Assembly (NCBI RefSeq): GCF_907165205.1 | Contig: NC_058193.1 | Coordinates: forward strand, 18,737,521 to 18,801,520 | Direction: 5' to 3' | Length of the DNA stretch: 64,000 nt | Source of the DNA: Coccinella septempunctata | Lineage: Eukaryota; Arthropoda; Insecta; Coleoptera; Coccinellidae | Position numbers and translations under genes: made by a program | Notes under the pieces: generated by a model | Told to the model about the DNA's origin: nothing | Databases searched by the model: none | The model's input: the letters and a program-made list of their open reading frames with translations, nothing else | In this document: positions 54,789 through 64,000 of the stretch, piece by piece | How positions within the stretch are numbered: the first letter of the stretch is position 1 | Layout: each line of letters opens with the position of its first letter

Positions 54789-55470
54789 CTTGTGGGTCTG
54801 GCCTATCTAGCTTTGGCGGAATCATATTGATCAATGCTTCTAAGTACTCCAGGTTCAAATTTTGTGATTTCAGCGGAAAATGGAAAACTTTAAATATTGG
54901 ATCTAACGTTTCTATTACTGATATCACGTTCAATGATAAATTATTAATGAGCGTGTCTAATACTTGTTTGAACTCTTTTCTATAACATGTATATAAACCT
55001 AAAATTGTCTCATTTTCATTTCTGCTATAGAATTTTTGGGGTCCTAATCGACGCCGATGAAATTTTTTAAAGTCTTCTTCAACATTGATGTCGAATTTTT
55101 CAGCAAACTGCTTTGCGCTGGCGATCAAATCATCGATAAATGAGCTATTTTCATTCATTGTTTTCAAAATTTGAATGTGTAATTCTAATATATTATTGCA
55201 ATCGATCACATTTATTTCGGGAGTCTCGATAGATTCAATTCAATTTTTTAGTTTGAACATCACATTTTTCATGAAATAAAGGGTTACAATGAAGTCAAAA
55301 TTCAAAATTTTCTTCCTCAATCCTGAACTTTTTGTTCTAGAGGTGCTGTCAAAGTCAGTATTTTCGGCAATTTCTTGGAGGAGTTGAACTATCTCTTCGT
55401 AGGAAATATTGACGGCCTTTATGCTTTGGGCTCTAGCAACCCAGCGTTCTAGACAAATTTCTGAGTTTCA
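54789..55470 (-). pseudogene. hAT transposase, middle part
   Basis: Starts around CLERWVARAQSIKAVN, which is the C-x-x-R-W-x-A-R block of ZMYM1-like hAT transposases, then GLRKKILNFDFIVTLYF, a TGA stop at 55240-55242, then LELHIQILKTMNE, RRRLGPQKFYSRNENETI, YRKEFKQVLDTLINNLSL and NMIPPKLDRPDPQA up to the LINE. The region encoding the N-terminal zinc finger and first catalytic Asp is absent. Confidence 0.75.
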
Positions 55471-55830
55471 AAGAGTTTTCAATTTTATGTTATGTTTATT
55501 TTATTCATGTATCCGTCACATTTGCGGCTTTTTCCGTCTCAATTTTCCTTTTCTGCGCCCTTTTTCTGAATTCCGCTCCAGACGGTTTGAGCTTTTTTTG
55601 GCAGGGATCCATAATACGATTAAATGCTTCTAAATGGTTAAACTCATGTGTTCACACCGCTGACCGCTCTGACAACGAGACTTTACAATGCCGCCACTGT
55701 AGTTCCCATGAATCGACTAGATGGCGGGGCACACAGTTTGTTATGATTTCGCGCCTGCGCGGTCTATTTGGCGCCCTTTCGAATGTGCTCCGGGGGGGGG
55801 CGCTCCCCCCCCTCCCCCCCTATAGCGACG
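55471..55830. other. Right end of the hAT, non-coding
   Basis: Between the degraded coding part and the right terminus. It contains C-rich and G-rich runs near 55795-55820 typical of hAT subterminal DNA. No gene. Confidence 0.5.
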
Positions 55831-55844
55831 GCCCTGTAGCTGTA

Positions 55845-56710
55845 ATGGGCAAGTTTCCTAAAACTCCAAAACCGAATTTGAGATTACTTATGGAAAGCCT
55901 TTTCTACTAGTTATCCAACACGTAAAAGATTCGCTTCAAAATTCAGACATTTCAGAAATACACCCTTCGAAACTTCGACTATGTGAAAGCTTGTGACGTA
56001 GAATGCCTTTATTAAAGTATAGTAATTTTTGTTAATTCGACAACACTGGAACCGATCAAGAAGATATCCACAGATAACAAAAAATTGTTTCTGTAATCTG
56101 TGTCTTTACCTTCTTAAAACCGATGACATTTTGTGTCATTGTGTGTTTTTCTTGTCAAATGTGATTATCAAACTTGATATTTATTACATCTATGGTGATC
56201 AGAAAACTTTCATGACCATTACTGACACAAAATGGGCGTTGCCGGATTGTAAAAATGACGTAGAATGTTCACTTCTGAAATCAGAATTTTCGTAATCGAA
56301 TACAGACAAAATGCAATATGTTAAAATTCGAAAAAAATATATTTCGAGATATTTGAGTTATAAGGATTTTTTTGACATATATTTTGAAATTTAGGAAAAT
56401 ACCCCATTCTGATAAAAATAATTATCATTGAGAACACCTTCAGTTGTAGAATAAATTTGAGATTTCCATAATGTGCGTTAATTTTTTTGCGCAGTGTATT
56501 TATAAAAACAAAATATGGAAACGATGGAAACAGGAATTAATCCAGATTAGTCACAGAAAAGGCAAAATTTATCAAACCATATATACAAAGATTATAGAAG
56601 TTTTTTTCAACAATTTAAATGTAAATTATCATCCGGTGAATGATTCTTTTAGTAAAGACAGTCAGTTCATTTTCATTATCAATTATAAGACGCTCCCGTT
56701 GCACTTAACG
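55845..56710. other. Intergenic, nothing recognised
   Basis: Short ORFs only. The upstream NEPRO-like exon could be here or further left but was not identified. Confidence 0.3.
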
Positions 56711-56711
56711 C

Positions 56712-57110
56712 ATGTTTAGGACGCTGACTGACGGTCTTTCCACCGTTGAAGATGCAGCTGACAATGATTTTCATTCGTTTTGAGGTATAAACAGTCAGTT
56801 CTGTGAAATTCATGCGGCATCAAATGACTTTTTTTTCTTATATTTGGTCGAGTTCATACACGCCGCTGATGTATAATCCACCATCGTTTATGCAGCTGAC
56901 GGTTATTTTCCCATTCAGAATGATCCGAACAATCATATTACGAATTTTGGTGCGGTATCAAATCACTTGAAAAATTTTATTTTTCGGCAATTTTAACTCG
57001 TCGCCATCATTAGCCCCACCATTGGCGCGCCGACTGCCGTGCACTTTCATGATACTTGAACAATCTACCCCCAAAATGAATTTCATGAGGTATCAAATCA
57101 CTAAAAAAAT
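56712..57110. repeat. Three degenerate ~130-bp tandem units
   Basis: Each unit ends in a GAATT...GGTATCAAATCACT block (near 56808-56830, 56948-56968 and 57080-57100) and begins with a CGCTGA/GCCGCTG/GCCGACTG element. Divergent, so old. Confidence 0.5.
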
Positions 57111-57195
57111 GGTACGCTACCTCCCCTACTATTATTTTCTTTCTGGAATTTTTTTTCCTTATCCTTCACTCTCTCATTTCTTATTAAAACAGAAC

Positions 57196-59084
57196 CATTG
57201 AACTCTATGGGAACTGGAATGGCTTCGTAGGTAGCAAAATTCGTCGAAAATTGTGACCGAGAGAGAGGGAAGAAGTAGAGCAACCTTTCTCTCTCTAGCG
57301 TGTTTTTATTTACACTATTATAACCTAAATTTAAATGTCATTTTCGTAGATAAATTTTAAATCACATTGTTTAATGTCTTTTTGTCAGTATTTTAGTAAA
57401 AATCATGGTGAAAAATTGTTTAGAAGCCATATACTTCCGATTTACATTCCTAAGAAACTCGAAAAATGTCTATATATCAAGTCAAGTTAGCTGTTGAACA
57501 GAATTTCTTGTGCTTTTTCAAAGCTTAAATATAGTTTTTTGATGAGTGTTTTTTAAGTCTATGTGTTTCCCAGAGTGACAAAAATGGTTTTTGCAGTAAC
57601 AAAAAACATTTTGAATAAGAAGAATTTCATAACAACAATGGTCCAGTATTGTGTTGGAAACGGGAAACGGATGCCATAATGCAGGGGACATAAATATAAT
57701 ATAATATTTTTTCTGTGAAGTGTTGGTATCACATAAACCAATCCATCCTGAACAGTTTTACAGAAGTGAGAATCCACAAAAGGAGAGAAGCAGTAAATAA
57801 TTAGGAATTATGCCTTATGTTTTTCATTTTTTTAGGTTCCCTCTCCGAAAACCTTTTACTTTACAACTTTGGACCAAAGCTACAGGAAGGAAAAATTGGT
57901 ATCCGTAGAAAAAAATTTGCAGTCCCCCACAGGAAACATTTCTTGGCAGTTTGTCAAGGAATTAGAAAAAGTTCAAATGGAGGAAGGTCTAAGGTTGGCT
58001 AATTCCCTCTCATCTCAGCATATCATTATCAATTATAAAAATAGAATTATGAATGTCAGATTAGCTACTCAAACAATGAGTAATGGGGTAGCAGATGCTA
58101 TGGAATTTCTTGATAACAAATGTAAGAACTTACAATTCGAAGATAGTGCCGCTACCGTTGAATTCATTAGAAAAATTGATAGAGTGTTTGACATTCTTAA
58201 TTCTAGAAATCTGTTCCGGAGAGGGTTTAAAGCTCCAATTAGATCTTTTTCCCTGAGGTATGTTGAGGAAATTTTCAGTGAAACTATAGAATATTTAGAA
58301 TCATTGGAAATTGATGATACCAACATTCTTTTTCACTATCGAAAGACATTCGCTTTAGGATTTATTTCGAACATGAAGAGTGCACTAGGGCTAGTGTAGA
58401 ATGTTCCATCAATCAAAATTAATGAATGATGAACTTCATGGAGATCCTCTACTATTCGTCAGAAAATGACTAAATTAATTTTATTTAATAATTGTTAAGC
58501 AAATGTAACATTTTTGTCCCAATTATGTTAAATAAAAATATTTCAGCAATTTTGTTCTTTACTTTTTGATATGATTCCTTTTATATATTGAACTATTTGG
58601 AATATTTAAAATCTTTTCAGAAGATCATTTCCTATATTCTTGCCTCAAGATTATAATTAATATTTATATTCAAATTACTCTAAAGCTTCTATTTTATTAA
58701 TTCATCAAGGCTGCAAGGTTGATTATTAAAAATTTCGTTCCCGAAATTCAAGAAATTATGATTACCATCATAAATCACTAAAAAAAGTGCAAAATTTTTA
58801 GAAATTTCGATTAGAATGACAAACTAATGATTAATTATTTTTAGTACGAACCGACTCGTTGAAAGATTTGAACAATTTGGGAATAGAGAAAGAAGTGAAT
58901 TTTTCCAATCAGTATCAAACCTTCAAATATTTTCAGTTCGAATAGTTCATTCCCGTACATTGAAATGTTTACGTTGCTAATAGCAACGGCGTGCGAGAGA
59001 GAAAGGTTGCTCTACATCTTCCCTTTCACTCTTCCTCATTTTGCCTGTATCGCGATGCCATTCCAGTTCCCATAGAGTTCAATG
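57196..59084 (+). mobile_element. P-type DNA transposon with exact 8-bp TSD
   Basis: Termini CATTGAACTCTATGGGAACT and its inverse are followed by long imperfect inverted repeats (about 110 bases, including AGAGCAACCTTTCTCTCTC). AACAGAAC lies at 57188-57195 and 59085-59092. The interior has a C-terminal transposase exon of the P family. At 1.9 kb it lacks the N-terminal THAP domain and most of the catalytic region, so it is an internal deletion. Confidence 0.88.
57836..58399 (+). pseudogene. P-element transposase C-terminal part (THAP9-like)
   Basis: The frame begins right after a TTTTTTTAG acceptor-like site (57836) and runs to TAG at 58397-58399. It contains EKVQMEEGLRLANSLSSQH, NRIMNVRLATQTMSNGVADA, AATVEFIRKIDRVFDILNS and RGFKAPI, a set found in the GTP-binding insertion domain and C-terminal part of P-element and THAP9 transposases (L-A-x-Q-x-x-S-x-x-V-A-x-A-x-x-F and F-I-x-x-x-D-x-x-F-D-x-x-N-S). 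The catalytic D-D-E region and DNA-binding THAP finger are not present within the element. The frame itself has no stop or shift, so the loss is by deletion. Confidence 0.82.
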
Positions 59085-59092
59085 AACAGAAC

Positions 59093-59164
59093 ACAAATAT
59101 TCTTATCATTGATATTTCTACTATTATTTAGGCCACTAAAAAAACGTTCTTTTCAAAAAATATA
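59093..59164. other. Short intergenic stretch after the P element
   Basis: No signal. Confidence 0.4.
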
Positions 59165-59300
59165 TTTAAAATCTGATTGAGTATTGGAATTACTAAGAGC
59201 TGCTTAGCAGCAGGCTCATTCGGTAGAATTGGACATTTGTCTGAATGGCCTAAGCAGCATTGGACATCGTTAAAGGAAGAAGAAGAAGAAAAAGAAGTTC
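59165..59300 (+). repeat. Interspersed repeat, copy 2 (GAAGAA tail)
   Basis: Matches the reverse complement of 47563-47690 over most of its length, including GCTGCTTAGCAGCAGGC and TGAATGGCCTAAGCAGC, and ends in (GAA)n. Confidence 0.65.
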
Positions 59301-59660
59301 CTTTTTGCCAGAAAACTACATCTATGAACATAACGTTCATCTGTGGTTCGATAGCAAAATATTCGTTTTCTGTGCCAAAAACAAAAAGATTTCAGCACGT
59401 GTATCCACTGTATCCAGTGAGTTATGAATGTTTAATTGTGAATCGGACTTTCTCGATATGGAGTTTTGGAATTCAAGAAATATTTTTGCTCCCCCTACTT
59501 ACACCTATGAGGCGAACGCGGATGATATAGGTATTTATTGGGTTATTGTTTTTATTCGATAGCAACTGAATTGCTGAAGCTATCGTATTTTTTAGTGGTT
59601 TCTTTTGAAATAACTCTTTACTTGTACAAGTAATATAGTAATATATTAATTCTCTTTCAG

Positions 59661-60346
59661 ACATTGGTCATTTGAAGTCAATTCTTCAAGATGGAATAAA
59701 ATTCTACAACGATCAGAATCTTTTGAATATGGAGACTGCTCTGCTGTCTAGAATTGTCTATAGAATGAAAACAAAATTCCGAAATTCAAAAGACTTCCAC
59801 ACGTTCGAAAAGGTCAAAAGAAGTCTAACCATATATGAAGAAATGGACATATCCAAAAAATTAGAGTATTTTTTATCAATTTTACCAAGTTATGATTACC
59901 ATCAAGTGGTAGTTTCTCTACCAACGAAAAACATGATTGACTATATCTTAGTTCAACTTCAAGGAATTGGTCAAATATTAACTAAAGCTATTGACACCTG
60001 TAAACTCACCGTCATAATTTACGAACATCGTTTGTACTTGGGTCATTTTTGGCAGTTGGCGATTATTGCTATATCAATAGTTTCACGAATTCATGTATTA
60101 TGTCTGAACATGGTAAAATACACATGCATCCTCTATGCAAGACTCCTCCCTTTTTCTCATAAACTGAAGAATGTCACAACCAATTGGTTACCAAAGGAAT
60201 ATACTTTTCCAAAAGATTTAAAAAGTTGGCTGAATGTTGAATGGTCTAAGTTGGAAGAGGTGATTGAAGTTCCTGACGATGAATTTAATATGAGCTTCAT
60301 TGATATAGCTGGAGACTCTGATGATGATGATGTAGAATATATAGAG
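59661..60346 (+). CDS. NEPRO: NEPRO-like protein, internal exon
   Basis: An exon of a homologue of nucleolus and neural progenitor protein, a nucleolar protein linked to rRNA processing. It starts after TCTCTTTCAG with two bases (AC) completing a codon, and ends in phase 0 at GAG/GTGAGT. The 225-codon body has NLLNMETALLSRIVYRMKTK, then LPTKNMIDYILVQLQGI, YLGHFWQLAIIAISIVSRIH and WLPKEYTFPKDLKSWLN, which follow the order of NEPRO/DUF4477 proteins (E-T-x-L-L-x-x-L-x-Y, P-x-x-x-x-x-x-x-L-x-x-L-x-G, L-x-x-F-x-x-L-x-x-x-x-x-V-S-R, F-P-x-D). An acidic DDDDVEYIE tail ends the exon. Upstream and downstream exons were not found. The P element lies 0.6 kb upstream. Confidence 0.75.
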
Positions 60347-60349
60347 GTG

Positions 60350-61879
60350 AGTAGTTTTTCATTATGTAAAGAATATGAGGATATTCATCATGACTTACTG
60401 CTGACATTCATATCATACAGGGGAATGAAATAATGTGATTTCATGTTTTTTGAGGAAAAATCCATAATTTTCTTCTGTTCATGGCTTATTTGCTTGATCT
60501 GCAATTAAGTCTACTTCCACCACTCGATAAGCTTCCTTCCGAGTTTCTTCACATGAACAGTAGCACAGCTTCATACATTTACAAAATTATGTTGCATAAT
60601 ATATTCTCCAGAGTAGCAGCTCACCGCTCACCACTCACCTGCAAAAACTGATAAATCCACTTATGATTTCGAGGAAAATGCCAAAAGCTTCTACAGACCA
60701 ATCTCCTAACAAATTCCAACTCTGTCATTTGGTTAACACATTGAATGTTAAGCTACGTTTTTTTTAACCCTTTCTTTCCCAAGTTAATTTTTCATTTCGT
60801 TAAAATGGAATGACTATCCAGGGAAAAATAGTGAAAAAAATTCATTGTGTTCTATTTCAAAAATTTTCAATGACTCCATTTGGCATCAGTGGGAAGGGGA
60901 GGGGAGAATTCTGTGGAATGAGAATATAGTTTTTCGGAATTTTTGTTGTATTTTAGTCATATACTGAGGTACCGTAATTTAAGACATTTATGAATTTAAT
61001 GAAACACTGTGAAATATCTTGAAACAATGTCTGTCCTTTGTAAGGCAAAATGGAACTTCACATTTTTCACATGCCAGACGGCTGTAAGATTGGCAATTAT
61101 TGCGATATCTCGCTTTCGGCCATTACGGAATTGAACAATATGCCTTGAAATCATATCTCACATCATACGCTTTCATTTTATGGATATAAAGATTTCCAAA
61201 GAGCTTGACCGATTTCACTTCTGAACACAATCAGACGTTATGCATCTGATAAGAGAAGTTTATATGTGCTTCTTTTCAATATCAGGCCGGGCCTGACTGC
61301 GAATGTATACCTACTCATTTATAAGGATCCTTTATTACTATATAAGGTATGATATTTTGAAAGATAATGAGTATAGACTCATTGAAAACAAAGTGACCTT
61401 TATTTTATAAACACCCTATGACATAATGTGACATTATATTATATTCCTTTGTTGCGACCATTTTTATCATATCTCAAATGCTTTGCAAGACTCACCCATG
61501 TTTCCCAGAAATAATAAATAATTATCATTCTATTTCATAATGAAATTTCCAAATTGCTAAAGTGATACAAAATGTTCATTATTGCATTTTTTCACCTGTG
61601 TAAATATAAGAGATCAGTCTGCACAAAAAGACCTTTATTACAGAAATAAAACAACGAAAACATATAAACAAAAATAAAGATAATATGGAAACATGTTATA
61701 TTGCACAAACTGTATGATAAGAAATAAATATCATATTCAATTGAAATAAATCATTGAAAAAGTTATTGAAAATAATATATGTACATATACATATACATTA
61801 TGAATGTAAAAAAAAATATTTTCTTTGGTCAGCAGGTTCAACGTTAATCACAGAAATAGGTATATCAATTTTAATTTCA
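60350..61879. other. Intron or intergenic DNA after the NEPRO-like exon
   Basis: No downstream exon could be assigned with confidence. A CAATATCAG acceptor near 61283 opens a short frame, but it matches nothing known. Confidence 0.3.
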
Positions 61880-62007
61880 TTAGTTTTGTCCATTTCTTTT
61901 GGCTCGACCTCTTTCACAGTCACCAGCTATCCTCAACCATGCTTTTATTATTGTTTCAACACTATTCACAGTGCACTTTTTAGACAGGGGATTCTTTCTG
62001 ACTGACA
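61880..62007 (-). pseudogene. DUF4806-type gene, last exon (frame broken)
   Basis: After the TTTTATTTGTAG acceptor the expected frame reads NPLSKKCTVNSVETIIKAWL then RIAGDCERGRAKR and TAA at 61880-61882. It matches the C-terminal helices of DUF4806 proteins (ending in I-x-x-W-L-R-x-A-x-D). A four-base tandem duplication, TCAGTCAG on minus (62005-61998), shifts the frame right after the splice junction. With one TCAG the reading frame joins the exon before it. Confidence 0.55.
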
Positions 62008-62219
62008 CTACAAATAAAATAGAAACACTCTGAATGAGTATATTAATTCTTGTGGAAAGGAAATTTATATTTTAAATATAAGAAAAAAATTCTATAATTC
62101 AAAGAGAAACAATTTTCACACAAACAAGTATTCACACAGTTTCAAGCATTTAATGTACTACTTTGCCAAAGACTGTATATTTCACTCGATCGTTGATATT
62201 CAGAGTCAATGAAACTTAC

Positions 62220-62365
62220 CATGAATCAATTGTATTATTATACATCTCATAATTTCTCCCTGTCCAATAAGGTTTCACTGCCAGGTCATTGTTCATCCAC
62301 TTGGTGAGAATTTTCCTACAAGTTTCACTTTCATCTTTGCCTCCAATGTATTGAAGGATAGATAC
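62220..62365 (-). CDS. DUF4806-type gene, exon 4 (visible)
   Basis: Encodes LQYIGGKDESETCRKILTKW, then MNNDLAVKPYWTGRNYEMYN, the core of the DUF4806 domain (G-G, x-x-I-L-x-x-x-(M/L)-x-N, W-x-G). It ends at ATG/GTAAGT in phase 2. Its 5' junction is odd: the body is in the GTA frame, but the only AG acceptor leaves one base too few to join exon 3 in phase. Confidence 0.6.
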
Positions 62366-62589
62366 TAAAATTAAAATAATAGCAATTGCTAGTTCAGAAG
62401 GAGATTATGTTGCTGCTGCATTAAAATTATTTTAATGCCTCTAATGACAAATAAAGATATATGTATAAGTCTGAATGTCTAAGTTGATTTTTGGACAAAA
62501 GAACTAAAAATACACCCCCACAAACCCATGCAGTTGAAATTTCACTTCAGAATGCATAGATATTTCATCACAGTGAAAAGTTACCTTAC

Positions 62590-62774
62590 CATTTCAGCAA
62601 ATTTCGCCTTATCTGATAATTCGTCATGCAACTTCGCTAAATCTTCGAAATCGTTTATTTTTTTGAATTCTCCAGAAGACACATTTCTCTCCTCTCTATC
62701 CACAAATAATCTTATTAAATGACTGGTGTCTTCTTTGACAATATTCAATTGTTTGAGCACTTCAGTAATCAATT
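62590..62774 (-). CDS. DUF4806-type gene, exon 3 (visible)
   Basis: Starts after TATTTTTCAG with AA completing a codon. It encodes LITEVLKQLNIVKED, then LFVDREERNV and FEDLAKLHDELSDKAKFAEM, the helical segment N-terminal to the DUF4806 core. It ends at ATG/GTAAGG in phase 0. Confidence 0.6.
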
Positions 62775-62850
62775 CTGAAAAATAAAATAGATCACTATTT
62801 TTTGGGCAATATGTCTTTTAAATGAGGGCGAATAACTATAATATACCTAC

Positions 62851-63204
62851 TAATTTTTATTCTCATCACATCCTGTGCATGATGTGATGCTGAATTTCTC
62901 GGTGCTACTTGTTGAGATCTCATCCAAATCCAATCCAAATGTTTTTGATTTAATTGGAGCAAATTTTTCGCTGTGGTAAGATTGAGCACACTTTTTTGAT
63001 GTACACTGTTTCTGGAAATTTCCAATTTGTTCGAAATTTTTTTTGAGAGTGGAATTTGTGGAACATCATCACTATCACTATCACTCTCATAGTTTCGGAA
63101 GAATTTTTTTTTTGGTTTACGCTTACTTATATCTACAATTTCAGACTCAATCTGGGATTCAATTTCCAATCTCATTAATTTGGCTCTAGCTTTGAGGTAA
63201 TCGT
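62851..63204 (-). CDS. DUF4806-type gene, exon 2 (visible)
   Basis: Starts after CAATTTCCAG and reads DYLKARAKLMRLEIESQ, followed by an acidic SDSDSDDVPQ region and a Lys/Asn-rich linker. A phase-1 donor GTAGGT at 62850 joins in frame to exon 3; the alternative GTATAT four bases downstream does not. Confidence 0.6.
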
Positions 63205-63267
63205 CTGGAAATTGAAAATTTTAATAATAGTCAATAGTTCTCATATGTATTTCAATAGAATACTAAC

Positions 63268-63491
63268 CAGTAGTGAATTCGATAATAATTGGACACCTCA
63301 TGCATTTATCTAGGTGCAGCTTAATATGGTTTTGTACTGCTTTGCCCTTCAAATGATCAGTACGAAAATAAGAAGGCCAATAGCAGAACAAACAGCTATC
63401 ATCTTCGAAGATCCAGATACTGGATATAATGGCCATAGAAACTATCCCTGTTTCATCTCTTTCATTAAGGAACCTAACTACAAGATATTTG
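63268..63491 (-). CDS. DUF4806-type gene, exon 1 (visible)
   Basis: Minus-strand exon starting after TTTTTTTTTCAG. It encodes KYLVVRFLNERDETGIVSMA, then IISSIWIFEDDSCLFCYWPS and DHLKGKAVQNHIKLHLDKC. The pattern of a short hydrophobic strand, x-x-x-W-I, and C-Y-W-P matches the N-terminal region of DUF4806-type insect proteins of unknown function. It ends in phase 1 at CTG/GTTAGT. The true start codon exon, further right, was not identified. Two downstream junction faults make the whole gene a possible pseudogene. Confidence 0.6.
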
Positions 63492-63494
63492 CTG

Positions 63495-64000
63495 AAAAAA
63501 AAAATGAAAATTTTTAGTGGTTAATCTCCCTTTGTGGAGTGTTTGTAGCACATATTCTAATATATTATTGTATTCCAGTTAGTCCATTTCCATAATTTTT
63601 CTATCTATACTTCCTCGAGTTCAATCTCCTTACTAATGGCAGGTTTAAATTGAGAGCTTATAAATATTCTGTTGGATACTAGCATACTAGCGTGTACTAA
63701 TTTCATATTAGAGCCGAATATTTTTCAAATGTAGGCCTAAAACTAAAGTTCTTGTATTATAATATTGGTTAATTCCATTCCGGTGTTTTTTTCTACTGGT
63801 AGGAATTCAATAATATTATTTTTAGGTGTGAATTCTCCCTCAAGTTCCTTTGTTACAATTCTAATCACTAATGATATTTGTTCCGTACGTTTAACATTTG
63901 TTCCGTGTTGTCTAACTCTGAACTAGACATAATAAAATCGCGATGATTAATAGGAACCAGCAAACAGAAAGCGTTTCTCCATAATACTGTCCTTATTCCT
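63495..64000. other. Right edge, nothing recognised
   Basis: Presumably the first intron or promoter of the minus-strand DUF4806-type gene. No exon could be assigned. Confidence 0.3.

Larger units (their letters stand above)
48595..55836 (-). mobile_element. hAT element interrupted by a LINE
   Basis: CAGGGCCGTAGCG at 48595 and CGACGGCCCTG at 55826-55836 are inverted ends, flanked by TAGCTGTA at 48587-48594 and 55837-55844 (exact 8 bp). Without the LINE the element is about 1.67 kb and holds only the C-terminal half of a hAT transposase on the minus strand. It is therefore an internal deletion derivative. It starts four bases from a Tc1-type MITE's target site. Confidence 0.85.

Noticed and set aside
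61283..61325. Last exon of the NEPRO-like gene
   Set aside because: An acceptor-like CAATATCAG and a short frame to TAA exist, but no conserved residues support it.

Overview
This window is AT-rich nuclear DNA from an insect. The clearest reasons are a spliced insect-type odorant receptor gene, canonical GT-AG introns, and a rich set of insect-type transposable elements (Copia, BEL/Pao, Penelope, LOA-like LINE, hAT, P, PIF/Harbinger, Tc1/mariner, Crypton-like). A beetle is a reasonable guess from the mixture, but I cannot prove the order from sequence alone. No tRNA, rRNA or CRISPR features were recognised.

Host genes. (1) An odorant receptor on + strand with five exons at 983-1503, 6153-6252, 10701-10811, 12954-13106 and 15233-15307; its first exon(s) lie to the left or were not found, and its introns hold most of the DNA elements in the first 15 kb. 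(2) A complete syntenin (two-PDZ scaffold) gene on + strand with four coding exons at 24563-24817, 43901-44182, 44245-44567 and 45455-45509 (304 aa). Its first coding intron is 19 kb because of accumulated retroelements. (3) A NEPRO-like gene (nucleolus and neural progenitor protein family) on + strand, with one long exon at 59661-60346. (4) A DUF4806-type gene on - strand with exons between 63491 and 61880, which carries two frame problems and may be a pseudogene.

Mobile DNA by region. 0-15.3 kb: a LINE 5' end, a Crypton-like tyrosine recombinase relic between inverted repeats, a field of about 20-bp palindromes (4.4-5.9 kb), a LINE tail, a TIR element with repeated ACACGCTCGA motifs, a mariner relic, Harbinger-type copies and a hAT. 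15.6-24.5 kb: a P-type element (15666-17816) with a LINE fragment inside, a fold-back element, a Penelope-like element (RT plus GIY-YIG), a 108-bp tandem array and several hairpins. 24.8-43.9 kb (syntenin intron): LINE fragments, two hAT remnants with a roughly 174-bp tandem array, and a BEL/Pao element interrupted by a young Copia with apparently identical LTRs. 46.7-56 kb: a TIR element holding a LINE endonuclease piece, a Tc1-type MITE, and a hAT (48595-55836) interrupted by a full-length LOA-like LINE with both ORFs open. 57.2-59.1 kb: a P-type element with transposase C-terminus and exact 8-bp target duplication.

The most informative observations are the two nested insertions. In both, removal of the insert plus one target duplication puts the host ORF back in frame, which dates the inner insert as younger and fixes its exact ends. 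Other notable points are the shared CATTGAAC terminal octamer of two P-type elements, the TIR-flanked tyrosine recombinase relic, the integrase fragment duplicated inside the BEL/Pao element, and the palindrome field at 4.4-5.9 kb. I did not find convincing evidence for a wholly new system. The palindrome field and the TIR-flanked recombinase are the closest candidates.
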